DNA of 64,000 bases, from NCBI GenBank assembly GCA_947259375.1, contig CAMYLZ010000012.1, positions 62,001-126,000 of the forward strand. The letters are read 5' to 3'. This stretch comes from an uncultured Parvularculaceae bacterium. GTDB taxonomy: Bacteria > Pseudomonadota > Alphaproteobacteria > Caulobacterales > Parvularculaceae. A program made the position numbers and the translations under genes. Below, in pieces: positions 9,513-17,471 of the stretch. The notes under the pieces were generated by a model, which worked only from the letters and a program-made list of their open reading frames with translations, had not been told where the DNA came from and did no database searches. The stretch's first letter is position 1, and every line of letters starts with the position of its first letter.

Positions 9513-10760
9513 CTAATATTGAAACCGCAATGAAGCCCAAACGAGATTTCGATCGGCGAATACGCCGGCGCCGTCATAGACCGCGCCCTTAAGCTCCGCA
9601 GACCAATATTTCTCCAATTTAACGACCAGTCCTGCGTCGAACTCGGCACCAAAATCGATGTCGCTCAGCGCGCTTTCAAAATGATGATAGGTTGCGAACA
9701 GTTTGACATTATCGACGAGCGGCGCGCCATCCCACTTGTAACTCAGCGTCCCGTAGATATCTTCGATACCGGCGGCCGGCGTCGTCAGGAACACGTCCGC
9801 AAAGCCCTGAAATTTGTGTAGCGTCGCCAACGGCGTTGAAAAACCGGTAACGCCGTCGCCGCCCAACGCTTCATATCCAAACGTCCCGGAAAAAGGCTTG
9901 ACGCTCAGCGTCGCTTCTCCGTGGTAATAGTCTTCCGAATAATCCGCCGAATTGGCTGCATAATCTTTTTGCGATGCATATTCGCCGACAATGCCCAGCT
10001 TGACGCCCGCCGTCTTATCCAGCGTGAATGTGTTTTCGTAACGAACGCCCCAGGTCGACGATGACAGCCCCGGCGCCTCTTCCAGGTCCAGCAGGACACC
10101 ATAGCCTTTCAGCGTTCCCAGCGCGCCGGCGTCATAGGCGGCCGATATGACATGGCTATCGCTATCGAACTCGCCCGCCGGATGATCATCGCCGAAAATC
10201 CGGTGCACACGGCTGATATAAAGATAGTCAACGGTGAGGTTATCGATCACGGCGGAGGAAACCCACGCCGCATCGAACGTCTGCTGATTCTGGCGAAAGT
10301 CGACCGCCCCGACGAACCGGTGATTGTTGAGATTGAACCGCTGACGCCCCAGCGTGACCGGCGTTTTGTCGATACCGGTGAACGTCACCTGCGCGCGGTT
10401 GATTTCCGTCTCGTCCGGATCGGCGATCACGGGGAACTGCCCGCGCCCATTGGTCGTCGAATTGAAATGATCATCGCCAATCGACGCGACATTCTCGAAC
10501 TCGACGAGAACCTTGAAATTATAGACCTCGCCAGTTTCAAAGCCCAGCCGAGTACGGATCGTGTTGGCATACGCGTCTTGCGCAAATCCGTCCTGGTCCT
10601 TGTGCTCAAAACGATAGCGGACATCAACCAACGGTTTACCGCCCTTGATCGCTTTGATGATCGGATTGTCGCCCTCATTCCGCGCCTCATCCTCTGCGAA
10701 GGCCGGCAGAGCCATCGACGTTGACAACATTAATATGAGCGCGGTTTTCCCCAATGACAT
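9513..10760 (-). CDS. Outer-membrane porin (alginate-export/OprB-like beta barrel)
   Basis: This 415-residue protein begins with a clear signal peptide (MSLGKTALILMLSTSMALPAFA). Alternating aromatic and polar strands run to a C-terminal aromatic residue (VWASLRFQY), as expected for an outer-membrane barrel. The segment RVTFTGIDKTPVTLGRQRF-like (around residues 125-145) and the strand pattern suggest the alginate-export-type porin family. AGGAG precedes the ATG. It lies 24 bp after narI on the same strand, so nitrate, nitrite or another small anion is a reasonable guess for cargo, although the sequence alone does not show it. Confidence 0.75.
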   Translation of the reverse strand: MSLGKTALILMLSTSMALPAFAEDEARNEGDNPIIKAIKGGKPLVDVRYRFEHKDQDGFAQDAYANTIRTRLGFETGEVYNFKVLVEFENVASIGDDHFNSTTNGRGQFPVIADPDETEINRAQVTFTGIDKTPVTLGRQRFNLNNHRFVGAVDFRQNQQTFDAAWVSSAVIDNLTVDYLYISRVHRIFGDDHPAGEFDSDSHVISAAYDAGALGTLKGYGVLLDLEEAPGLSSSTWGVRYENTFTLDKTAGVKLGIVGEYASQKDYAANSADYSEDYYHGEATLSVKPFSGTFGYEALGGDGVTGFSTPLATLHKFQGFADVFLTTPAAGIEDIYGTLSYKWDGAPLVDNVKLFATYHHFESALSDIDFGAEFDAGLVVKLEKYWSAELKGAVYDGAGVFADRNLVWASLRFQY

Positions 10761-10784
10761 CTCATTTGCTCCTGTTGGTCATTA

Positions 10785-11492
10785 CTATTTGGCTGGCGCA
10801 GTGTGTGATTTCCGGGTTCTGACAAGCTGATAGCCGCGTCTTCCGAGATACCAGACCGGCGCGGAAAGCATGTGAACAAGCCGGGTGAACGGAAAGACGA
10901 GGAAAATTGTCAGCCCCAACACGAGATGCCCCTTGAATATCGGGTGAACATCCGCGACCAGCGCCGCAGCCCCGCCGCGAAATGTCAAAATGCGCTGCGC
11001 CCATTCCATGAATTTCACCATCTCATGTCCGTCGAGATGCTGAAGAGAGACGAATATGGTCGACAGACCAAGCAATAGCTGCGCAAACAGAATCAGCAGG
11101 ATCGACGTATCGCCAAAGCTCGAGGTCGCGCGAATGCGCGCGTCAAACAGCCGCCGGTGGATGAGCAACACCATGCCGACAAAACACATGACGCCCGCCG
11201 CGCCGCCAACGACGATCGCCAGCAATTGCTTGGCCCCGTGAGAAATGCCGATTGCGTCAAACACCCAGATCGGCGTTAACAAACCGACGAAATGTCCCCC
11301 GAAAATGATCAGGATGCCGACATGAAACAGGATGCTCCCGGCGACGAGTTGTTTGCGCCGCAGGAGCTGGCTGGATCCGGAACGCCAGGAATATTGGCCG
11401 TGGTCGAAGCGCAAAATACAGCCGACGACAAATACAACGAGGCAGATGTAAGGATAAAAGCCAAAGAAAAACTGGTTGAGAAACTCCGCCAT
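10785..11492 (-). CDS. narI: Respiratory nitrate reductase gamma subunit (cytochrome b)
   Basis: NarI anchors the NarGH dimer and passes quinol electrons through two b hemes. The 235-residue product has five hydrophobic segments. The His ligands appear as HVGILIIFGGHFVGL in helix 2 and HPIFKGHLVLG/RLVHML in helix 5. ATG 11492 follows an AGGAGC site and begins MAEFLNQFFFG like the family. A longer frame to 11543 adds a non-homologous Arg-rich leader overlapping narJ, so I reject it. It lies 4 bp after narJ. Confidence 0.95.
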   Translation of the reverse strand: MAEFLNQFFFGFYPYICLVVFVVGCILRFDHGQYSWRSGSSQLLRRKQLVAGSILFHVGILIIFGGHFVGLLTPIWVFDAIGISHGAKQLLAIVVGGAAGVMCFVGMVLLIHRRLFDARIRATSSFGDTSILLILFAQLLLGLSTIFVSLQHLDGHEMVKFMEWAQRILTFRGGAAALVADVHPIFKGHLVLGLTIFLVFPFTRLVHMLSAPVWYLGRRGYQLVRTRKSHTAPAK

Positions 11493-11496
11493 TGGT

Positions 11497-12204
11497 TCAG
11501 CTCCTTGCTGTTTTGGCGACATCCGCCGGCGACTCGCCGGCATTCATCCGATCGAGCATCTGCGCCACTTTGGGGCAGTCGCCCGCGCTTGGTCCGAAAG
11601 TCACCGGCTCGTCCTCCCACGCGGCGTCGAGCGCTTCGAGGTCGTTCGGATCGTCATCCGGCGCTTTTCGCAGATCGTCGAGCGCGCGCTTTGACGGCTC
11701 GCCGCCGGCAATCGCTTCCAGCATCCGGAAGACGGCCGCATAAGGCGAGGTGCGCTTGTCAAGCCGCTCCCGGATCGCCGCCAGAACGCTCAGCGGTTCA
11801 TTGAGCAGCGTCTGCGCCTCTTCCGCCGGGCGGGTCGATAGATATTCGAGAAACAGCGGCAGGAAATCCGGCAATTCGTTAGCGCCGATTTCAAGCCCGC
11901 CTTGCTCATAGAGGGTCTTCAGGTCGACCATCGCCTGCCCGCGATCACGAGACTCGCCATGGACATGTTCGAACAGATGCAGCGACAAGGAACGCGTGCG
12001 ATCGAACAAGAAGACATAGCGCTCCTGCAACTCATAAAGGTCGAGCGTTTCATAATCCGCAATCAGACGATCGACCTTGCGCAGAATTCGCTCGGGCGCG
12101 AGCGCCTCTTCGAAAATTACTTCACGAAGATTGCCAGCCGCTTCCTTGAGGTCCGCGGTCGGGTAGGAAAGCAGCGCGCTTAGGGCTTTATAGCTATTTG
12201 ACAT
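11497..12204 (-). CDS. narJ: Nitrate reductase assembly chaperone
   Basis: This 235-residue TorD/NarJ-type chaperone helps insert the molybdenum cofactor into NarG before membrane assembly. The family pattern is seen in YKALSALLSYPTADLKEA at the N-terminus, LSLHLFEHVHGESRDRGQAM, and NELPDFLPLFLEYLS. A C-terminal acidic stretch ending in the DCPKVAQMLDRM segment follows. It sits between narH (15 bp) and narI (4 bp), the standard narGHJI order. Confidence 0.95.
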   Translation of the reverse strand: MSNSYKALSALLSYPTADLKEAAGNLREVIFEEALAPERILRKVDRLIADYETLDLYELQERYVFLFDRTRSLSLHLFEHVHGESRDRGQAMVDLKTLYEQGGLEIGANELPDFLPLFLEYLSTRPAEEAQTLLNEPLSVLAAIRERLDKRTSPYAAVFRMLEAIAGGEPSKRALDDLRKAPDDDPNDLEALDAAWEDEPVTFGPSAGDCPKVAQMLDRMNAGESPADVAKTARS

Positions 12205-12219
12205 GAGTTTTGGCCTCCC

Positions 12220-13737
12220 TCAGACCTTTTCCTTGACGGCGCTTTTCGCAAAAAGCCCTGTCCATTCGATTGCGCGCGTCGGCTCGCCGCAGCCATCGCC
12301 AAAGCTGAAACCGCATTCGCCGCGAAGCCCGTAAGCGTCTTCCTCATATTCGCGATGCGATGTCGGGATGACGAAGCGATCTTCGTAATTGGCGATCGCC
12401 ATAAGGCGGTACATGTCCTCGATTTCACTCGCGCTCATGCCGACCTTGCCGGGCAACGTCTCATCGGGTGCGCCCTCGAATGATTTCGAGCGCATATAGG
12501 CCCGCATGGCGATCAGCTTCTCGAGCGCCTGGGCGACCGGCTCCTCGTCGCCCGCCGTCAACAAATTGGCGAGATATTTCATCGGAATGCGCAGATTCCG
12601 CACATTCGGCATGGCGCCCTTTTCGCCAAAGGCGCCGGCCTCGGCCATGGATTGGATCGGCGACAGCGGCGGCACATACCAGACCATTGGCAAGGTGCGA
12701 TATTCCGGGTGCAGCGGAAATGCGATCTTCCACTCCATCGCCATCTTCCAGATCGGCGAGGCTTTCGCCGCTTCGAGCCAGGTCTCCGGCACGCCGTCGG
12801 CGCGCGCCTGCGCCTGGACTTCCGGATCGTTGGGATCGAGGAAAATGTCGAGATGGCTGCCGTAAAGGTCGGTTTCCTTTTCGACGCTCGCCGCCTCCTC
12901 GATCCGGTCGGCGTCATAAAGCACCACGCCGAGATAACGGATGCGCCCGACGCAAGTTTCCGAACACACGGTCGGCTGGCCGGCCTCGAGGCGCGGATAG
13001 CAAAGCGTACATTTTTCGGATTTTCCGGTGTTCCAGTTGTAGTAGATCTTCTTGTAAGGGCAGCCTGAAACGCACATGCGCCAGCCGCGGCACTTGTTTT
13101 GGTCGATCAGGACAACGCCGTCTTCCTCGCGCTTGTAGATGGCGCCTGACGGGCACACCGCGACGCATGCGGGGTTGAGGCAGTGCTCGCAAAGCCTCGG
13201 CAGATACATCATGAAAGTGTTTTCGAACTGCCCGTAAATCTCCTTCTGGACATTTTCGAAGTTATAGTCCGCCGAGCGCTTGGAAAACTCGCCGCCAAGG
13301 ATCTCTTCCCAATTCGGGCCCTTGGTGATCTTTTCCATACGTTCGCCGGTGATCAGCGAGCGCGGGCGCGCCGTCGGCGCCGTTTTCATTTCCGGCGCTT
13401 TTTGCAAATGCTCATAGTCGAAAGTAAACGGCTCGTAATAGTCGTCGATTTCCGGCAAGTCGGGATTGGCGAAGATTTTCGAAAGAATGGAGAGCTTGCC
13501 GCCCATCTTCGGCTGGATCTTGCCGTTCTTCTTTCGCTCCCAGCCGCCATTCCAGCGCGCCTGGTTTTCCCAATCATCGGGAAAGCCGACGCCCGGCTTG
13601 GTTTCCACATTATTGAACCATGCATATTCGACGCCTTCGCGGCTGGTCCAGACATTCTTGCACGTCACCGAACAAGTGTGGCACCCGATGCATTTGTCGA
13701 GATTGAGCACCATTGAGATTTGGGCGCGGACTTTCAT
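12220..13737 (-). CDS. narH: Respiratory nitrate reductase beta subunit (Fe-S)
   Basis: This 505-residue electron-transfer subunit carries four Cys clusters: CIGCHTCSVTCKNVW, CEHCLNPACVAVCP, CRGWRMCVSGCP and CTLCYPRLEAGQPTVC-like. The Trp in CRGWRMC replaces one Cys and marks the site of the [3Fe-4S] cluster, leaving three [4Fe-4S] clusters as in known NarH. Its ATG overlaps the narG stop by 4 bp, so the pair is translationally coupled. Confidence 0.97.
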   Translation of the reverse strand: MKVRAQISMVLNLDKCIGCHTCSVTCKNVWTSREGVEYAWFNNVETKPGVGFPDDWENQARWNGGWERKKNGKIQPKMGGKLSILSKIFANPDLPEIDDYYEPFTFDYEHLQKAPEMKTAPTARPRSLITGERMEKITKGPNWEEILGGEFSKRSADYNFENVQKEIYGQFENTFMMYLPRLCEHCLNPACVAVCPSGAIYKREEDGVVLIDQNKCRGWRMCVSGCPYKKIYYNWNTGKSEKCTLCYPRLEAGQPTVCSETCVGRIRYLGVVLYDADRIEEAASVEKETDLYGSHLDIFLDPNDPEVQAQARADGVPETWLEAAKASPIWKMAMEWKIAFPLHPEYRTLPMVWYVPPLSPIQSMAEAGAFGEKGAMPNVRNLRIPMKYLANLLTAGDEEPVAQALEKLIAMRAYMRSKSFEGAPDETLPGKVGMSASEIEDMYRLMAIANYEDRFVIPTSHREYEEDAYGLRGECGFSFGDGCGEPTRAIEWTGLFAKSAVKEKV

Positions 13738-16700
13738 TCTGCGGCCTCCAGTTTCTTAGCGGCCGGCTCGTCCATCCAGTCGACCTTGTTCATTTTCCGG
13801 ACAATGACGAATTCGTCGCGATTGGACCCGACGGTGCCGTAATAATTGAACCCATAAGATTGCTGAGCGTAACCGCCGATCATGTGGGTTGGCTTCAGCA
13901 CCGCGCGGGTGACGGAATTGTGGATGCCGCCGCGCTGGCCGGTAATCTCCGACCCCGGCACATTTACGATTTTTTCCTGGGCGTGATACATCAGCACCAT
14001 GCCCGGCTTGACCCGCTGCGATACGACCGCACGAGCCGTCAGCGCGCCATTGGTGTTGTAGGCTTCGATCCAGTCATTATCCTCGATCCCCGCCTCTTTC
14101 GCATCGTCTTCCGATATCCAGACAATTGGCCCGCCGCGCGACAATGTCAGCATCAGCAAATTGTCCGTATAGGTCGAGTGAATGCCCCATTTCTGGTGCG
14201 GCGTGATGAAGTTGAGCACCACTTGTTTATTGCCGTTTTCCTTTGCATTGATGATCGGCTCGACCGTTTTCATGTCGACCGGCGGGCGATAAACGCAAAG
14301 CGTTTCGCCGAAAGCCCGCATCCACAGATGATCTTGATAAAGCTGCTGGCGCCCGGTCAGCGTGCGCCAGGGGATCAGCTCATGCACATTGGTGTAGCCG
14401 GCGTTGTAACAGACCTTTTCGGACTCAATGCCGGACCATGTCGGCGATGAGATGATCTTGCGCGGTTGTGCGACGATGTCGCGGAAGCGGATTTTTTCGT
14501 CTTCCTTAGCCTCTGCAAGATGGGCATGTTCGCGCCCGGTGGCTTTGGAAAGCGCGTCCCATGCCTTGACCGCCACTTCGCCATTTGTTTCCGGCGCCAG
14601 CATCAAGATTACTTCAGCAGCGTCGATCGCGCTGTCGATACGCGCGAGGCCCTTGGTCGGCCCCTCCTCCAAAACTTCGCCATTGAGCTCTTTCAAATGC
14701 TCAATTTCATGCTCCGTGTTCCATGCAATGCCTTTGCCGCCATTGCCGATGCTGGTCATCAGCGGACCAAGGGCGGTAAAGCGCTTGTAAAGGTTCGGAT
14801 AGTCGCGCTCGACAACCTTCACTGCCGGCATGGTCTTGCCCGGCACGGGCTCGATCTCGCCGCGTTTCCAGTCTTTGACATCCATCGCCTGGGCAAGCTC
14901 GCCCGCCGTATCATGCAAGGTCGGCGTCAGCACCACGTCTTTTTCAACGCCGAGCACCTCCGGCGCGACATCTGAGAAAGATTTGGCGATCCCTTTGAAG
15001 ATGTCCCAGTCGCTCTTGCATTCCCAAAGCGGATCCACCGCGCTGGACAGCGGGTGAATGAAGGGATGCATGTCCGAGGTGTTAAGGTCGTTCTTCTCGT
15101 ACCAGGTCGCCGTCGGCAGCGCGATGTCGGAATAGACGCAAGTAGTCGACATACGGAAATCGATGGTCACCAGCAAATCGAGCTTGCCTTCGGGCGCGTC
15201 ATCGCGCCATGCGACCTCTTCGGGTTTTTGCCCGCCGGTCTCGCCAAGATCCTTGCCTTGAACGCCATGATTGGTCCCGAGCAGGTGCTTGAGGAAATAT
15301 TCATGCCCCTTGCCTGACGAGCCAAGCAGGTTCGAGCGCCAGACAAACATGTTGCGCGGCCAGTTCGCCGGATCGTCGGGGTCTTCACAGGACATTGTTA
15401 GCGCGCCGGACTTCAGTGAGCGCGCCACATAGTCATGCGCCTCCAGACCGGCCGCCGCCGCGTCTTTCGACACCTCCAGCGGGTTGCGTTTCAATTGCGG
15501 CGCGGAGGGCAACCAGCCCATGCGTTCAGCGCGGGCGTTAAAGTCGATCAGCGAACCGCTCCAGTTTCCTTCCGGCGCCAGCGGCGATAAGATTTCGTCA
15601 ACGCCGAGCGTTTCATAGCGCCACTGATCCGTGTGCGCATAGAAAAACGACGTCGAATTCATGTGGCGCGGCGGACGCGCCCAGTCGAGGGCGAAGGCCA
15701 GCGGCTGCCAGCCGGTTTGCGGGCGTAGCTTTTCCTGCCCCACATAATGCGACCAGCCGCCGCCGGACTGGCCAATGCAACCGCACATCACCAGCATGTT
15801 GATGATGCCGCGATAATTCATATCCATGTGGTACCAGTGATTGAGCCCCGCCCCGAGGATCACCATCGACTTGCCGCGGGTTTTCTCCGCATTGTCGGCA
15901 AAGCCGCGCGCCACCGCGATCACCTTGTCGCGGCTAACGCCAGTGATCGTCTCCTGCCAAGCGGGCGTGTATGGCGCGTCAGCGTCATAGCTTTCCGCAA
16001 CCCATTCGCCGCCCAAGCCGCGATCGACGCCGTAATTGGCGACCATCAGGTCAAAGACCGTCGCCACCAGCGTTTCACCGTCTTTCAGCGCCATGCGCTT
16101 GACCGGCACGCGCCGCTCAAGAACATCCGGATGGTCGGTTCCGCGGAAATGGTCATGCTCGCGATTGCCGAAATAGGGAAACGCCACCGCGGCGACATCA
16201 TCACGCCGATCGATCAGTGAAATGGCGAGGTCCGTGTCGTCGCCCTTGCCGGTCTTTTCCTCAAGGCTCCACTTTCCGGCATCGCCCCAACGGAAACCGA
16301 TTGAGCCGCGCGGGCAGACGACGCTGTCCGCGCGCTTGTCGAAGGCGATGGTCTTCCATTCCGGATTGTTCGCTTCGTCCAGCGTCCCGTCGAAATCCGA
16401 TGCGCGCAGCAACCGGTCCGGAATAAGCCGCCCGTCCTTTTTAACAAGGCGCACCAGCATCGGCATATCGGTGTATTTACGGGCGTATTCCTGGAAATAT
16501 TCCGCCTGCCGATCGATATAGTACTCTTTCAGGATGACATGGCCGAAAGCCATGGCGAGGGCCGCGTCCGTGCCCTGCTTCGGCGACAGCCACATATCGC
16601 CGAACTTCGAGGCTTCAGAATAATCCGGCGAGATAACAACGCTTTTCGCGCCCTTATATCGCGCTTCGGTATAGAAATGCGCGTCCGGCGTTCGCGTCTG

Positions 16701-17471
16701 CGGCACATTCGAGCCCCACAGCATCAAGAAGCCCGAATTGTACCAGTCGGCGCTTTCCGGCACGTCCGTCTGCTCGCCCCAGGTCATTGGACTCGCCGGC
16801 GGCAGGTCGCAATACCAGTCGTAAAAGCTCATGCATGTGCCGCCAAGCAGCGACAGATAGCGCGAGCCGGCCGCATAGGAGACCATCGACATAGCGGGGA
16901 TCGGCGAAAAGCCGATGACCCGGTCGGGCCCGTGTTTTTTGGCCGTATAGGCGTTAGCCGAGGCGATGATTTCGTTCACCTCCGCCCAGTCGGCGCGCAC
17001 GAAACCGCCCAGCCCGCGCTGGCGCACATAGGATGCGCGTTTTTCCGGATTTTCAACGATCGACGCCCAGGCGGCGACCGGCGTCCGCGTCGCGCGCGCC
17101 TCTCTCCAGAGCTTGAGCAGCCGGCTGCGGATCAGCGGATGCTTCAGCCGGTTGCCGCTATAGAGGTACCAGCTATAGCTCGCTCCGCGTGAACAGCCGC
17201 GCGGCTCGTGGTTCGGAAGGTCCGGGCGCGTGCGCGGATAATCCGTCTGTTGTGTTTCCCACGTAACGATCCCGCCCTTGACATAGATCTTCCAGCTGCA
17301 AGAGCCCGTGCAGTTCACGCCATGGGTCGAGCGAACGACTTTATCATGCTGCCAGCGCTTGCGATAAGCATCCTCCCAGGTGCGGTCTTCCTTTGTCAGG
17401 ACGCCATGCCCGTTAGAGTAATCGCTGACGCGGTTCTTGAAATAGGTCAGTCGGTTAAGGACGTGACTCAT
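13734..17471 (-). CDS. narG: Respiratory nitrate reductase alpha subunit (Mo-bisMGD)
   Basis: This 1245-residue catalytic subunit reduces nitrate to nitrite on the cytoplasmic face. The N-terminal FS0 cluster motif is HGVNCTGSCSW, with a His ligand instead of the first Cys. The expected molybdenum Asp lies in YDWYCDLPPASPMTWGEQTD. There is no Tat signal, as expected for membrane-bound NarG. The length matches the family. The start overlaps the narK stop by 4 bp and the stop overlaps narH. Confidence 0.97.
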   Translation of the reverse strand: MSHVLNRLTYFKNRVSDYSNGHGVLTKEDRTWEDAYRKRWQHDKVVRSTHGVNCTGSCSWKIYVKGGIVTWETQQTDYPRTRPDLPNHEPRGCSRGASYSWYLYSGNRLKHPLIRSRLLKLWREARATRTPVAAWASIVENPEKRASYVRQRGLGGFVRADWAEVNEIIASANAYTAKKHGPDRVIGFSPIPAMSMVSYAAGSRYLSLLGGTCMSFYDWYCDLPPASPMTWGEQTDVPESADWYNSGFLMLWGSNVPQTRTPDAHFYTEARYKGAKSVVISPDYSEASKFGDMWLSPKQGTDAALAMAFGHVILKEYYIDRQAEYFQEYARKYTDMPMLVRLVKKDGRLIPDRLLRASDFDGTLDEANNPEWKTIAFDKRADSVVCPRGSIGFRWGDAGKWSLEEKTGKGDDTDLAISLIDRRDDVAAVAFPYFGNREHDHFRGTDHPDVLERRVPVKRMALKDGETLVATVFDLMVANYGVDRGLGGEWVAESYDADAPYTPAWQETITGVSRDKVIAVARGFADNAEKTRGKSMVILGAGLNHWYHMDMNYRGIINMLVMCGCIGQSGGGWSHYVGQEKLRPQTGWQPLAFALDWARPPRHMNSTSFFYAHTDQWRYETLGVDEILSPLAPEGNWSGSLIDFNARAERMGWLPSAPQLKRNPLEVSKDAAAAGLEAHDYVARSLKSGALTMSCEDPDDPANWPRNMFVWRSNLLGSSGKGHEYFLKHLLGTNHGVQGKDLGETGGQKPEEVAWRDDAPEGKLDLLVTIDFRMSTTCVYSDIALPTATWYEKNDLNTSDMHPFIHPLSSAVDPLWECKSDWDIFKGIAKSFSDVAPEVLGVEKDVVLTPTLHDTAGELAQAMDVKDWKRGEIEPVPGKTMPAVKVVERDYPNLYKRFTALGPLMTSIGNGGKGIAWNTEHEIEHLKELNGEVLEEGPTKGLARIDSAIDAAEVILMLAPETNGEVAVKAWDALSKATGREHAHLAEAKEDEKIRFRDIVAQPRKIISSPTWSGIESEKVCYNAGYTNVHELIPWRTLTGRQQLYQDHLWMRAFGETLCVYRPPVDMKTVEPIINAKENGNKQVVLNFITPHQKWGIHSTYTDNLLMLTLSRGGPIVWISEDDAKEAGIEDNDWIEAYNTNGALTARAVVSQRVKPGMVLMYHAQEKIVNVPGSEITGQRGGIHNSVTRAVLKPTHMIGGYAQQSYGFNYYGTVGSNRDEFVIVRKMNKVDWMDEPAAKKLEAAE